Source: Euptelea pleiosperma
Taxonomy: Eukaryota > Streptophyta > Magnoliopsida > Ranunculales > Eupteleaceae
Assembly: GCA_035048495.1 (NCBI GenBank)
Contig: CM068547.1
Location: 28,155,913 to 28,219,912 of the forward strand
Direction of reading: 5' to 3'
DNA: 64,000 bases
Shown here: in pieces, positions 33,601 through 45,350 of the stretch
How the letters are laid out: each line of letters opens with the position of its first letter
Position numbering within the stretch: position 1 is the first letter of the stretch
Notes under the pieces: model-generated
Told to the model about the DNA's origin: nothing
Databases searched by the model: none
What the model saw: only the letters and a program-made list of their open reading frames with translations
Translations under genes and position numbers: made by a program

Positions 33601-35212
33601 TGAAAATAATCATCAACGCCCATTTAGCAGGCACATCAACCTAATTTTTCAAATGAGGTTGCCCTAGAAGGAGCATTTCATGGATAGTAACAGTAAGATT
33701 AACAATTGAATATGATGGAAGCCTAAGGTTTAACGTGTAAATCTATGATCCACCTTAGTAGATAAGTAAGATTAGAACTACTAGCATCAACCAAATTAAG
33801 GAGATACTACTGATTCACTAGAGGCTCCAAAGATACATAAAGTACAAAAAGAACATTTTTTTCAACACACGATCCACCTAACTACATAAGATTGCAATAA
33901 CATTAGGAGATTTTTGAAAGATTTCTATAGTAAATAGCAAAATTACTAGGATAAGAATCCTATTAGAATATATATCATATACACCCTAGTGGTTGACCTC
34001 AAGTAGGAAACCACATATGACCAAATTGCACAGCCACTAAGATTCCAATTTCCATACCTATATACATGCCATGAGCGGATTCGATCTCATCCACTTCAGC
34101 CCAATACGTGTAGACCTTTCCCGAACCAAGATCGTATAGGAAAGATGGGACCCACAAATTGGAAACCCATAAATTGGAAGCCGTTATATTCCTAATACTT
34201 GCTAGTTATAGGAAAAATTACCTAAATAGATTGCACTTACCATGCGGCTAGACATGCACACTATTTTTCTTTTTTTTTTTTTCTTCAGGAATCCTTTCAC
34301 TAACGCAGCAAGGCATTGACCACGTGTGGATTTCTTATCAATCGTGGTCGATTAGGAAACTTGGGATAATTTGAAAAATCGCTAGAGAAATTTTGGCCAA
34401 ATTTTTACCTTGTGCGTTGTAGTGGGAATATATCGCAAAAACGTTAACTTTTGAAATCTTGGATTTATATTTAGAAACCGACAGGATAAAAATGGAAAGC
34501 CCACCATTCACTAATTATATTTACCATAACTAGCAAAACTTCCTTTTTGAAAATTAGTTGTCATTTAACATTTAACAACCATATCTTAAGCAAATGCCAA
34601 CTTTAATTCTAACTGTTTAAAAAAATTCATTGTGGAAAAAAAATAAGGCAATCAACATGGTAATTTTGATTGCTTCCTTATCTTAATAAAATATTCTTAC
34701 CTATCACAAAAACAGTTCATTCCAAAAGTTTCCTACTACGAATGGAAAGTCCAATATGGACTCTACGTGTATAGTAAGATCTCAGTTTCCAATATGGACT
34801 CCATTGCTACATGCCTCATGCATATTTATATGCCTCGTAGAAATGAAAAAAAATAGTAAAATTCTTGATTTCACGTATGGCATCAAACTCGAGAAACCCA
34901 ATGATTTTCTGCTGATTCTTTGAGATATATCAATTCTTTGTTGGTGCAGAAAATAGGGTTCTTAATCAGCAATACTTTTCAAAGAGATGTTGAACTGTGT
35001 TACCTCCGCTTCACGCCTAGAAAAGAAACAATGGAGCTTTTCGTGCTGATAACGTGTTGTAAATCTAATCATATTTTCATTGATATATATATAGCCCTTG
35101 ATCGGGACGTTACAAAGAAAATGTTGAACCATTATAAAGTAAATGTCGATAGTGTAACTGACACCACATAAGCGGCGATCGGCCATTGGTTACAACCGTT
35201 ACATTTACAATA
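30625..35212 (-). mobile_element. Decayed Copia-type LTR retrotransposon
   Basis: LTRs lie at 30625-30789 and 35055-35212, start TGTTGT, end in ACAACA or ACAATA and are roughly 85-90 per cent alike. They are flanked by TCAAG and TCAAA, a 5-bp target duplication with one change. On the minus strand the sequence next to the left LTR is CCAAGGGGGAG, a polypurine tract, and the sequence beside the right LTR is CGTTATCAGCACGA, a PBS-like site. The element therefore runs right to left. The interior of about 4.3 kb keeps no long ORF, so gag and pol are destroyed or were absent. Confidence 0.82.
31849..32094 (+). repeat. Dimeric minisatellite inside the Copia element
   Basis: About seven units of 31-34 bp read TTTACAGCTTCGGGTGTTAG followed by GACTATAAGTCC. 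Two alternating types (AGCTTCGGG and AACTTTAGG) make a higher-order repeat of about 65 bp. Confidence 0.85.
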
Positions 35213-35283
35213 TCAAAAAGTTATTTTATTTTTTATTTTTTGTATTCCTCAAGAAGTTAATGGGAATGCTAACTCTCTTTTAG

Positions 35284-35686
35284 GGAAAAATTTAGATGCA
35301 GAGGACTTTGGATGCAGTCGATGGAGAGGGCTCTCGTGGCCATACATGACTCATTTTTTGGGCCCACTAACCGCATGGATGTTTACCTCACCCCTTGGTG
35401 GATATGCATATAAAAAATCAGGTTGGTTGATAATTTCTAGCCGTTGGATTAAGTGTCCAAACATTTGCTGAAAACATGCTCGAATCCAATGGCTACTTTC
35501 AATCCTAAAAAGGTGCTACAATCTACCGCTAGAGAAAATCAACCAACCTGATGTTTTGTATGCATATCTACTAAGGGGTGGGTTAAACATCCATGCGGTT
35601 AGTGGGTCCCAAAAATAAGCTATGTAGGGCCACGAGACCCCTCTGCATCGACTGCATCCAAAGTCCTCTGCATCTAATTTTTTTCC
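35284..35686. mobile_element. Mutator-like MITE, family B, with 9-bp target duplication
   Basis: The 403-bp element starts GGAAAAATTTAGATGCAGAG and ends with the inverted copy. It is flanked by CTCTTTTAG at 35275-35283 and 35687-35695. The arms carry GGACTTTGGATGCAGTCGAT and inner blocks shared with 10466-10844 and 28676-28980. The perfect flanking 9-mer points to the Mutator superfamily and a fairly recent insertion. Confidence 0.9.
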
Positions 35687-35695
35687 CTCTTTTAG

Positions 35696-36125
35696 CTTAT
35701 ATAAACCCCATTTTTCATTCAATTTTATGCATGGTTGTTTCTAGGTGTTGGATTTAATGCTTAAATCCGATTATAAAAAAACTCTTTTTGTCTTTGAGGC
35801 CATAGAGAAAATCAAATTTGATTGGAATTACCTATAAATAATTCCATTCCAATGGAGGCCTCTTTGATTGAGCACCCACAAATGTTGATGGACCCCTCTT
35901 TGATCTAAGTATCCATAAATAATTCCAGTCCATCTAACCTTAATTCCATGGATGGGGACTTTGAGGGCATAAAGAAAATCAAAGAGGGAGTCATTTGTTT
36001 CTAAAGGAAATAACGAAGAATAAAAAAGAGGTCCAAACCGTGGATTAGACCATTGGGCTGGAACCTACAAAAATCAGACTTGGAGGGAGTCTTTCGTAAG
36101 GTCCAGACCGCTGATTAGACCATTA
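35696..36125. other. Spacer, no gene; short local duplications
   Basis: Phrases such as CCTCTTTGATTGAGCACCCA and GGTCCAGACC are repeated within 300 bp, but no coding region or element end is visible. Confidence 0.4.
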
Positions 36126-36415
36126 GAACATAAAATCAACCCATGAAAATAATTCCAACCCAAGGCCTAGAAATCACTAAGCGGGCTGATTTGTTTTTGT
36201 TAAAATCAACCCATGAAATTAATTCTAATCCAACGCCTAGAAATCACTAATCGGGCTGATTTTTGGTTAAAATCAACCCATGAAAATAATTCCAACCTGA
36301 CGCCTAGAAATCACTAATTCCAACCCGATGCCTAGAAATCACTAATCGGGCTGATTTTTGGTTAATATCAACCCATGAAAATAATTCCAATCCAACGCTT
36401 AGAAATTACTAATTG
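36126..36415. repeat. Minisatellite derived from a family A MITE arm
   Basis: About four units of 70-80 bp each contain AAATCAACCCATGAAAATAA, CCTAGAAATCACTAA and CGGGCTGATTTTTGG. These are the central and right-arm blocks of the family A MITE, so part of a MITE has been amplified in tandem. The array ends in the family's right terminus (AACATCCATACGGTCAGAG). Confidence 0.75.
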
Positions 36416-36479
36416 GGATTGGGCAAACATCCATACGGTCAGAGTCTTCTAACATCTTGCCATGTGGTTTATATTGCCC

Positions 36480-36760
36480 CATCTCGAGGTGGACCTACGT
36501 ACCAAAAATCACCCTTGATTATTGATTTCAATCCTTCTGATCTTTGTACCTAAATAATGCTCAGGTTCCTACGGTTAAAATCAACGCATGAAAATACCTT
36601 CAATCCAACGGTTAGAAATCACTAATCAGCATGTTTAGTGATTTAAAACATTGGATCTTTGTACCCAAATAATGCTCAGATTCCTACGGTTAATTAAAAT
36701 CAACCCATGAAAATAACTTCAATCCAACGGTTAGAAATCACTGATTAGCCCGATTAGAGA
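36480..36760. mobile_element. Family A MITE, rearranged
   Basis: The left arm (ATCTCGAGGTGGACCTACG, ACCCTTGATTATTGATTTC) is followed by two successive copies of the centre AAAATCAACNCATGAAAATA with AATCCAACGGTTAGAAATCA. This continues the local amplification seen at 36126-36415. Confidence 0.55.
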
Positions 36761-37112
36761 GCCTGCAAATTCTCAAGTAAAATAACAAATATGGGAATAG
36801 TTTTATGACTTTATCGGATAAGATCTGGGTCCATCTGGAATTGATCTGATATATATTTAGGATCACAGTTCTTCGATCCAGGCCTTTATTGTTATTGGGC
36901 ACGATCAACCAGAAACTTTGATGCTCCTACTTGCAATAAGTGCAGATGCTGTTCCTTCCTTAATTTTGATTGTACAAGTGAGTATCGGATCGGGATAAAC
37001 TGATACTTTGTATTATCTTGTAACACTTGACCGACATGTGGGGTGATATCTTCCCGAAATTGCTACGGTTCGAATGCTATTTTCATTCCTCAATGAAATC
37101 ATTCTTTACACG

Positions 37113-37222
37113 ATCATTGCTTTATTTAAAAAATAACGCTCCAATCCCGTTGCTTTATTTAAAAAATAACGCCCTTGTAATGGTAACGCCCCAATCCCGT
37201 CACTTTATTTAAAAAAATAATG
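37113..37222 (+). repeat. Tandem repeat, three units of about 40 bp
   Basis: The motif CTTTATTTAAAAAATAACG followed by CCAATCCCGT occurs three times with small changes in spacing. Confidence 0.7.
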
Positions 37223-37475
37223 CCCAAACTATTTAAAACCGTGATATAATCTATAGTGATCACCAGATCCTCGTTTCTTAAAGTCCAGTACACTTGACCA
37301 ATATGAACCATGTGTTTATTCTTAGAGAACATAGATCATATTTATGTTTGGCTCATCCCTGGGTTGACATACATACCAAAATTTATCTTTATTAGAAATT
37401 TATATCCCTTGAATTAGAGTATTTTTTATGGTTTAAAAGTGCGTCGCTTTATGGAATTATTAAAAAAAAATTCTG

Positions 37476-37565
37476 ACAAGCCCTTTGAAATGGTGTCATC
37501 GAGTTACCGACGCCCTTTCAAATGGCACCAGTCAGATGGTATCAGCACCATTTCAAAGGGTGTCC
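37476..37565. repeat. Inverted and direct copies of CCCTTTGAAATGGTG
   Basis: GCCCTTTGAAATGGTGTC occurs at 37480, a related GCCCTTTCAAATGGCACC at 37512, and the inverse CACCATTTCAAAGGGTGTCC at 37546. Such blocks occur in plant LTRs, but no LTR boundary is visible here. Confidence 0.45.
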
Positions 37566-37916
37566 CAGGTTCGATTTAAAATTTTTTAAAAATAAGGTTT
37601 TATTTTTAAAAATCAAATAAATTTTAGGTTTTTTTTTTTTAATTTTCCGTTATTCTTTCCATATGCCTTAAACAATCAAGATAACAATCACAAATATGTC
37701 AAGACATCAGATGGTGGGATCATGTGATCCGATTAAGTGTTGGATTTGAGCCTAGGATCCATTAGGGCATGAAATGGAGCTTTGTCCAGGCCAATCCATA
37801 TTGTTACAGCCTTGGATCACACCCTTAATATGTAGCAACATAAAAGGTGGTTTTCGGTACTATGTATGTGATCTGACCCATTCAGTAGTCACTGGTTTTT
37901 TTATGTTTGTATTTGC

Positions 37917-38082
37917 AAACCAAAAATCAGCCTGATTGATGATTTACAACCTTTAGATCTTTAATCCCAAATAACGCTCAATAATGCTCAAATTCCTACG
38001 GTTAAAATCAACCCATGAAAATAACTCTAATCCAAACCTTAGAAATCACTGATCAGTTTTATTTTTGGTTTGTAGGTCCCCT
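37917..38082. mobile_element. Family A MITE, left piece of an interrupted copy
   Basis: The family sequence runs from AAAAATCAGCCTGATTGATG through AAAATCAACCCATGAAAATA to TTTGTAGGTCCCCT and then stops abruptly at a TGTCACGC LTR-type end. It resumes at 42695 with CCTAGTGATTTTCCAAACAT, the expected next words of the family. Confidence 0.8.
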
Positions 38083-41000
38083 TGTCACGCCTCGAATTTA
38101 GCCACTCGGATCTGATCGAATGGTTGAAAAATAACTTATTTATCCAAGATCCAGGGTGTGATAAAAATAAAAAAAATAAAATACTCCAAAATATTTTTGA
38201 AAATGATCATAATTTATAATATATTAAAATAAAATCTTTTGTAAATGTGTTTTGGCTAAAACTTTTGTTTAATAGACTTTTTGAATTAACATTTCAAAAT
38301 TTTATCGATTGGCATAAAAATTTTCAAAAAATATAATTTTTATAAAAATTTATTTTTATTAATTCTTTATTATTTTTTTTGTAGTCATCATCGTGGGAGG
38401 TCCCCACGGAAGAAGCTAAGCTAAGCCTGGACTCGGTCATTACCGGTGAAAGGGGTTTCTACTCCTGGCACAACTGCTCAAAGGAGGAAACCTTTACTAT
38501 TAAAAAATATTAAAAAATCATCAACAGTTTACTATTAAAAAATTATTTTAAGCATATTTTGTGATGGACCTTTGGCCAAAAATATTATTTACTATTGTAT
38601 TTTAACAGTTTAGCTCAGAAATCTATCATAACGATAACAGTACCCGGGTAATACAAAATTTTTTTGTAAACACTTTAAAAGTTAAATTTAAAAATTTAAT
38701 TAGTTATTTCTAAATAATCTAAGACACTTTTATGAAAAATACGAAATAAAATAATTGAAAGTACAACACGTCAGAAAAACATTAATGCATTCGTTAAGGA
38801 TTATGACCATACCTTGTCCGTTGATCTTCATCCGAACTTGAATCAATGGTGAAAAAGTAGCCGTTGGTGTTTTTATCGATCATCGATGGATGAAGCTAAG
38901 ATTCTGTAAAACCCCAAAAATTCATAAAAGGGTATTTTGGTCCATTTTAATTTCTAGGACCCATTTTCTCATATTTTTCTTCATAAAGTGCAATCATCTA
39001 ATTGTTAGAACATCCTCTTCAATTTTTGGCCAATTTCGAGATGGATAACTTTTAAGGTTTCTGGGCCGTCTCTTGCGGGCCCACATGGACTCAGTAGGAC
39101 CACACATTTTTTATGGACTGTTTTGAGTCTATATGCATAGTACATTATTTTAAATGCAATTGATGTATTTATTTTAATTTTTATGAACATTTTTATGCAT
39201 TGCGTGCATTAAGGTATGTGTGCGTACGTGGCATGCGTACACGGTTCCTATATTCATCACCCTACATCAATGTTAGTTTTTGAAAATAATATAATTATAT
39301 TATAAGACATGTATTAAAAAGATTATGGATTGTCAACATACAAATAATACCATTAACTAATGTAACACTTACTAATTAGTAAACCAGACATACATAAATT
39401 TCAATATGATTAAGAATAAGTTTGTGACCCATATTTATCCATTAAGTATTAATTTTAATAAAAAAAAAACAACACAACCACATATTGTTAACATATCTTA
39501 CTTTATTACAACTTTTTTTCTATTTATTTTTTTCAAAACTTTTGATGACATCTCTTATTTAAACAAAAAAATTCTTTTACTCGAAACCCCTCAAAACCTA
39601 ATTGTGCCATTATATACCTCTATATACCATTATATTACTTATTGTGTTAGATGGACCACACCAAGCACATCAACCGTCCAACGAAGCCTATGTCTAACCT
39701 ATGTATGTACCAATCCCTCATTTTCTTTTGGTGTGTTGACAAACACAATATCAAACCTCACTCATAAACCCTCCCTTATTCCTTGGTTATCTTTGTAATT
39801 TATATTCCTTTCCATCCTAAGCCCTTATCATCTGTCCACTCCAACATCTTCCAACATAGTGTTTCTTCAAAACACAATAACAAAACCCCTTCCCAATTGT
39901 TGACTCTTTCCACATGACCTAAACCTAATACCCAAACCCCATGACCGTCCAAAACTCTCACCCATTGAACCACCGGCCAACATCATAGTACCCCCAAACC
40001 CTTCCCAACACCGACCTTTAAAACTAAAGCTAAACCTAGCCAATTTAACTACCGCTAGATCAACATTAACTCTATCAACACTTCGTCCACTTGACTCGTT
40101 CTACACAAACCCTAAACCTAATGCGACTACACCCTTTTCTACCATAATAAGCCCACCTATATAACAAACCATGATGGATGCCCCACCTTGACCCACAATA
40201 AGGATCCAAGTAATCGTCTTCAGCATAGAGACACCCTCTCATCTTGCTCCCATCCCTGCCATCGCCTTCAACTTTGGTGCTACACCAAAACCTCGCTGTT
40301 GGATCAAGGACCGCATCACCCGATCAGCAACTCTCCACCAGCTGCTAGCACATCATTTCAGCCCATCATCTATCAAGGCAAGACCCTCATCACGTGCAAC
40401 CGGTTCTCCATCTTAAGCCACTGTAGATCAACATCTCCTCTCCAACTAGGCAGTAACTTTTGCTCAGGTGAGGTTCTTATTATTTGTTTGTTTTGTTTGT
40501 CCTCCTATTTTGGTTATGTAGAACTCCCTAGAGGAAACCACACCTTCATCATCTGTAGTGGACTAGCCACATATGCATGCAGCCCTCTAGATCGCATCAC
40601 CGATGCACTCTTAAAGATGAGAAACCCAACGGCAACCCATGCACAACCTCTCCCACCTTAGATCTAACGATCCACTGGGGATGCGCAAGTATTCACTCTA
40701 CTCATGCATGCATGATTCCACCTTTAAGTCTCCATCGATCGTTGTTCCTTCATACAGCCTTGAACCTCATCAACCAACAGCAAGCAACATCTAATTAATA
40801 CAACGGCTACCTCAACTTACCCTTCACATCGTACATGTATGTATTCCATCATTCAACCTCGCCACCTAGCATCCTGTAGCATCCCATCATCACTCTTTTA
40901 AACACACCATTTTATTTTATTCTTTCTAAATCGTGTGGTGCAGCCATGTGTCTAAGTACCATAACTCCGAGGTGAGGCCCATGTTACTCGAATGGTCCAA

Positions 41001-42694
41001 ATTTGTAACCTATCATGTTATGGCTTTCAATTCCAAGGAAATATGGACTTAGTGATATCTTTATCGATAACTTAAAAAAAAAAAAAAAAAAATAATAATA
41101 ATATAATAAGAACGATAATTTTTCTTCATTTTTTTACTTGGGCTAACATAATCCAATGACCCTGTGGAACCCATGCTAAGTTTTAGAATTTTTATTTTGC
41201 AAACATACACTTAACGCATAAATGTGAAAATTGAAGGTTCATAACCTTGGGTTGAATTACGCGAAGAGGCCCGATTAGTAGAATTGAAGTGAAATTTTGG
41301 AAAGCGATCAATGGTAGGTACCCTTTCCATGATTCTCTCAATACTAGTCATGGACTTGTGAGTATGTATTTATTGTTGAACTATAATTGATAGTCGATTT
41401 TATATTAGAGATCCTCTGTGTGGATTCTATCTGTGTTGTATTGGAGATCCCCTGCGTTGATATTTATATTTTCAGCAATTTCTCATATATATGAAGGCAT
41501 GCATTGTACTTCTGATTTAGAAGCGATAAAGCAAGTTAGGAGTGAGTTATCTAGGGTGAAAGACCCGAAAACCCTGAAAAGACCCCCTGTGTGGGTGAAG
41601 AAGGAGACCCCCTATGTGGGTTGTGTATTACTTTTGATAAATTATTCATGCATTCATTACGATCATGATATTACTGTTTGACAATTTAATCTATGCGAAC
41701 ATGTCTATATATTTTTGTATTGTTTGAATCATGTTTTTGGTAAAAAACTTGAGTAAGCGCTTGGCTCACTCCTACAACTACATTGTCAGATGTAGATGAT
41801 GATGGAGATGTACGAAGCAGAGTACGAGGAGGAATTGCATCCAGTGGATGGAATATGCGATGAGACATGCGAACCCAAGGAGCATGAGCCGAACCTTGAA
41901 GAGGAATATTATTAGCGACTTTGATATCATTGCTTTTTAATTTATGTAATAAATTCATTATTTTATATTATTTGAATTGTTGGATGGATGAGACCTTTTG
42001 GTGAATCATGATTAGTAGATAATCGGTTCTTTTTGACTTTGTGTGTTACAGTTGACGTTAGCTATCGGAGATTATGATTTTGAGACCTTAGTAAATTTTG
42101 AACTATCAATACCTCGTTGTAAACAGTGAGATTCTATTTTTCCTTTATTATTTTTCACACCTTGGATTTTGAGTAAACGGACAGATCCACAGGCATTCGG
42201 GTCGGGTTTGGGTGCCGAAATTTGGGGCGTGACAGATTCAAATATGTCAAACGCCTCGATATTATAAACATTTTGTCTTAAAGGATGGTCTCAAAGGGTG
42301 AGACTTTATTGTGTTTCTAGGGCTCTCAAAGCTCTTAACGATTTGTAATAGAGAACTCTCTAATGGTGAAAAAAATAAAATGTGTTATTTTTGGGAGATT
42401 ATTCTATTTTTAATAGTTGCTCAAAAGTGAATGGTAAGTTTTTCTTTATTTATGTGTGTAATTAATTATCATTGGTAATTTATTTAAATAGTTTTATTTT
42501 TTTAAAGTTAAGTCTTTGATTTGGGAAAGATTTTCATTATTTTTAAAAGACTAAAAGTTATGAAAAATTTTAATTAAGGCAATTAATGTGTAAATCAAAT
42601 ATATTAATTATTATAATTTTATCATTTGTCGAAAATACCTTTCTAAGTGTGAATTACTCTAATACCCATGGACAAAAGTTTAGGGTATTATACA
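38083..42694. mobile_element. LTR-type insertion (Gypsy-like, probably solo LTR or chimera)
   Basis: The insertion splits a MITE exactly, so its limits are well defined. It starts TGTCACGCCTCGAATTT, and at 42218-42234 the inverse AAATTTGGGGCGTGACA appears. Such TGTCACGCC...GGCGTGACA ends are typical of large plant Gypsy (Del/Tekay-like) LTRs. The junction on the right, however, is GGGTATTATACA at 42694, which pairs better with TGTAAAACCCC at 38905. Flanking CCT on both sides may be part of a target duplication. No gag or pol was found; the ORFs at 39406-40798 have no domain I recognise. Confidence 0.65.
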
Positions 42695-42765
42695 CCTAGT
42701 GATTTTCCAAACATCTATACGGTCATCTCCCTCTAAGAGTATGCCACGTGGCTTGTATTGTGTGC
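42695..42765. mobile_element. Family A MITE, right piece of the interrupted copy
   Basis: CCTAGTGATTTTCCAAACAT, ATACGGTCAT, CTCTAAGAGTATGCCACGTG and GCTTGTATTG complete the arm whose left piece ends at 38082. It includes a G-box at 42745. Confidence 0.8.
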
Positions 42766-43289
42766 TGTGATCGGCTTACCTCACAGGATGTAGTGAGCGA
42801 AGGTTTACTTGTCAGGAGATCATCCTCACCCAAAATCAGCACTAGGGGTTCACCCATGTTGGCCCCACAGTGTTCGTTAGAGTCAAGTGCTAAAATCTTG
42901 GATAGATATATAACCAATCAGGGTGAGATTTTTAATTTTTTGTGTATGTCAACTAAAGTTCCCACCGTGCAGTCAGTATTTTTCAAGATCCCGCGTAAAA
43001 TAGAGTTTGTTTTTGCATGATTGAGTCCATAATGAAGTTCGAGAAGCCTCTTATGGTTACACTTGCTTCACTCCTATAAATTTCTATTTCAACACACCCA
43101 ATACAGAGATACAGAGAGAGTGCCATCCTTGATCGAGACACCAACAGAGAGAGAGAGAGCGCCATGGCTGATCGAGACACCAATAGAGAGCGAGCCATGC
43201 CTGTTATCTTAATTTAAAATTTGACATACGCCCCCACAATTTGAAAAAGCTGATATACCCTCCATGACTCAGTCCACTGTCATTTGACC
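42766..43289. other. Spacer with GA-rich tandem units
   Basis: Around 43110-43200 a unit of about 36 bp (GCCATSSYTGATCGAGACAC with AGAGAGAG) is repeated about two and a half times. No gene is evident. Confidence 0.5.
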
Positions 43290-43857
43290 AGTGTTGACCC
43301 GAATTGACTACCAAATTTTGTATTAAAGGATGAAAGTGCCCGTGTCTACGACTTTAGAACAAGGATTTGAGTTTTGGCCAAAATCCAAACCCCAAATCAA
43401 ACATGAAAAGAGGAGATTAAAAATAAAAATTAAAAATGTTGTTAAACTTGAGGTTTTTTATTTTATTTTTGATGAATTAAGCAAATATTGAGAAGAAAAA
43501 TCCCCAAAAAATAGATAAAACTCATGAAGGAATATTTTAAAATTGAGAGAACCCATCTTTCCAAAATCCACGTCTCAAAAGCTTTAAAATATAAATTGCT
43601 TTGTCTTGTTTTTCATTTATGTTAATGAAAATTTTAAAACTAAAATTTTATGCTATTTTTTTTTATACCTTGGGTTTTAAATTATTGCCAGAGTGGTGTC
43701 CGGCTGGCCATGAGACTCCCTTGCTTGGCTGTCCACCACACAACAGTTTGATTTGGGGTTGGGTTTTCGCCCAAACCCTTGTTCCAATTAGGTTGAAGAC
43801 AAGGGCATTTTTGCCATTTAATAAAAAATTGGTAGTCAACTCGGGTCAACATTGGTA
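43290..43857. mobile_element. Foldback-like element with 60-bp arms
   Basis: GTTGACCCGAATTGACTACC and the following AAATTTT...AAAGTGCCCGTGTCT at 43296-43352 are inverted at 43798-43857 with about 85 per cent identity. The 450-bp loop has no ORF of note. Borders and target duplication were not determined. Confidence 0.6.
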
Positions 43858-44448
43858 AAAAATTCCCAAGTTTTTCAAATATTTTTTCTAAATAGAAAAC
43901 TTGATTTTCTAAATAGAAAACTTGGATTTTGTCGTAAGTTTTGTAATTAGAAAGAGTTTCGTACGTTGTCTCATGTGAAGAATGCACCTCTCATATTGGG
44001 GGTGTCGCTCTTGCTGCAAAACTTCAATCGAATCTTTTGAGAGCCGATCCTTCAATGAGCCACACTCCCAAAATATTGGGACCTTGTTCTTGAAGTGTTG
44101 ACTTACTCAATTTACTTTGTTAACCACTCTTTCATTCAGGTGTTAGTTCAAGCAAAAAATCTTGTTCTCATGTTTACCTACTTGTTTATAGGATTTTGCA
44201 GTGACAAAAATAGGGTCTTGTATTGAGGAGCAATAATTGTAATAGAATAATGATAAATATGATTGTGGACAATAAAACCTAAAATAAAATTAAGGATTTT
44301 TGTAGTACTAACACTTTCAAGTAAAAAAAAAATTCAACTGTCAAACAAATTAGTTTTATTGCTAATGAGTAATAATATCTATCAAAAATTGTTTGGTAGC
44401 GGCTAGTTGGTGGTTATGAGATTGGTGAAGCAACACTACTGGTAGTAG

Positions 44449-44579
44449 GTTTTTTTTTTTTTTTTTTGAGAGGTGCCTGTTTTTAAAGAGATTAGTAACT
44501 CGGTGAAGGCTGGTTTTGAACCCAGGTCTATGGTATCATCACCCACAAACTTTACCAACTAAGCTAGCTGGCACCTTCA
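44449..44579 (-). mobile_element. tRNA-derived SINE with target duplication and empty site
   Basis: On the minus strand it starts GGTGCCAGCTAGCTTAGTTG, has an A box (TAGCTTAGTTGG), a B box (GGGTTCAAAACC) and ends in a run of about 18 A. TGGTAGTAG at 44440-44448 and TGGTAGTTG at 44580-44588 form a 9-bp target duplication with one change. The duplicated copy B has only a single TGATAGTAGTTGG there, the unoccupied site. Confidence 0.92.
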
Positions 44580-45052
44580 TGGTAGTTGTTGGTATAGCAA
44601 AAATATGGAACTACAGCCAAGCTATTGACATTTGTGGAAAAGAATTAAAAAACAATTTATTAAAATATTTAAAAAATACTTATTTAGGCCCTAATATTAA
44701 AAGTACAATGCAAATTTAGTCAAAGTGAAATATATAATATATATTGAAGTTAAACCACTCGATCTTGAGGCGCTAAGTACCCTAGACATTTTTTAATTTG
44801 ATGCTCCCACCGTCTAGCTAGCTCCCACTCTAACCTATAGTTACTCACTACTCTTGAAGATTTGATTAGATTTCATGTGTATCTTCGTATTTAGTGGCAA
44901 AAACTAATTTAAGTAGGTTTTCGCAAGAGAAGTAATTGTGGCTTTGAATGCTAATACACCCTATTTGTCTTATATATACCCCATTTTTGCTCTCCATTTT
45001 AGTATGGAGCGAGTGAGCGAGCTAGAGGCTCCTTCCGCCTTCTTTGTAAACA

Positions 45053-45230
45053 ATGTCTGCTTTTCACTTCTATATTTGTTTTGAGAGCTATAGACCTCCC
45101 AACCTTGTTTGGAAGTGTTGGATAGATCTCGAGCTGCCCTTTGGTGGGTCTCGGTCATTGTTTATGGCATTTCATTTAGACTTCATGTGGCACATGCGAG
45201 GTCTTAATCAACAGCTACGACTCACTCACT
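45053..45230 (+). pseudogene. First-exon ORF of the triplicated locus, copy A, frameshifted
   Basis: The start MSAFHFYICFESYRPPNLVW matches copies B and C. A deletion of about 19 bp before the Trp-Trp segment shifts the frame, and the donor site reads CAACA|GCTACG instead of a GT. A TATATATACCCC box lies about 80 bp upstream of the ATG. This copy cannot make the common peptide. Confidence 0.5.
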
Positions 45231-45350
45231 CACTCTCTCTCTTTCTTGCTATATGCATGTTGCACAAATGTACTTATGCATAATGGGTACCACCAAGCTG
45301 ATCATCTACTACCAAAAGCAACATCTCTATTAACCCCACGACCTCATTGC

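Noticed and set aside
40188..40661. 157-codon ORF in the Gypsy-like insertion
   Set aside because: No recognised domain. The region sits inside an LTR-type sequence where long open frames arise without coding function.
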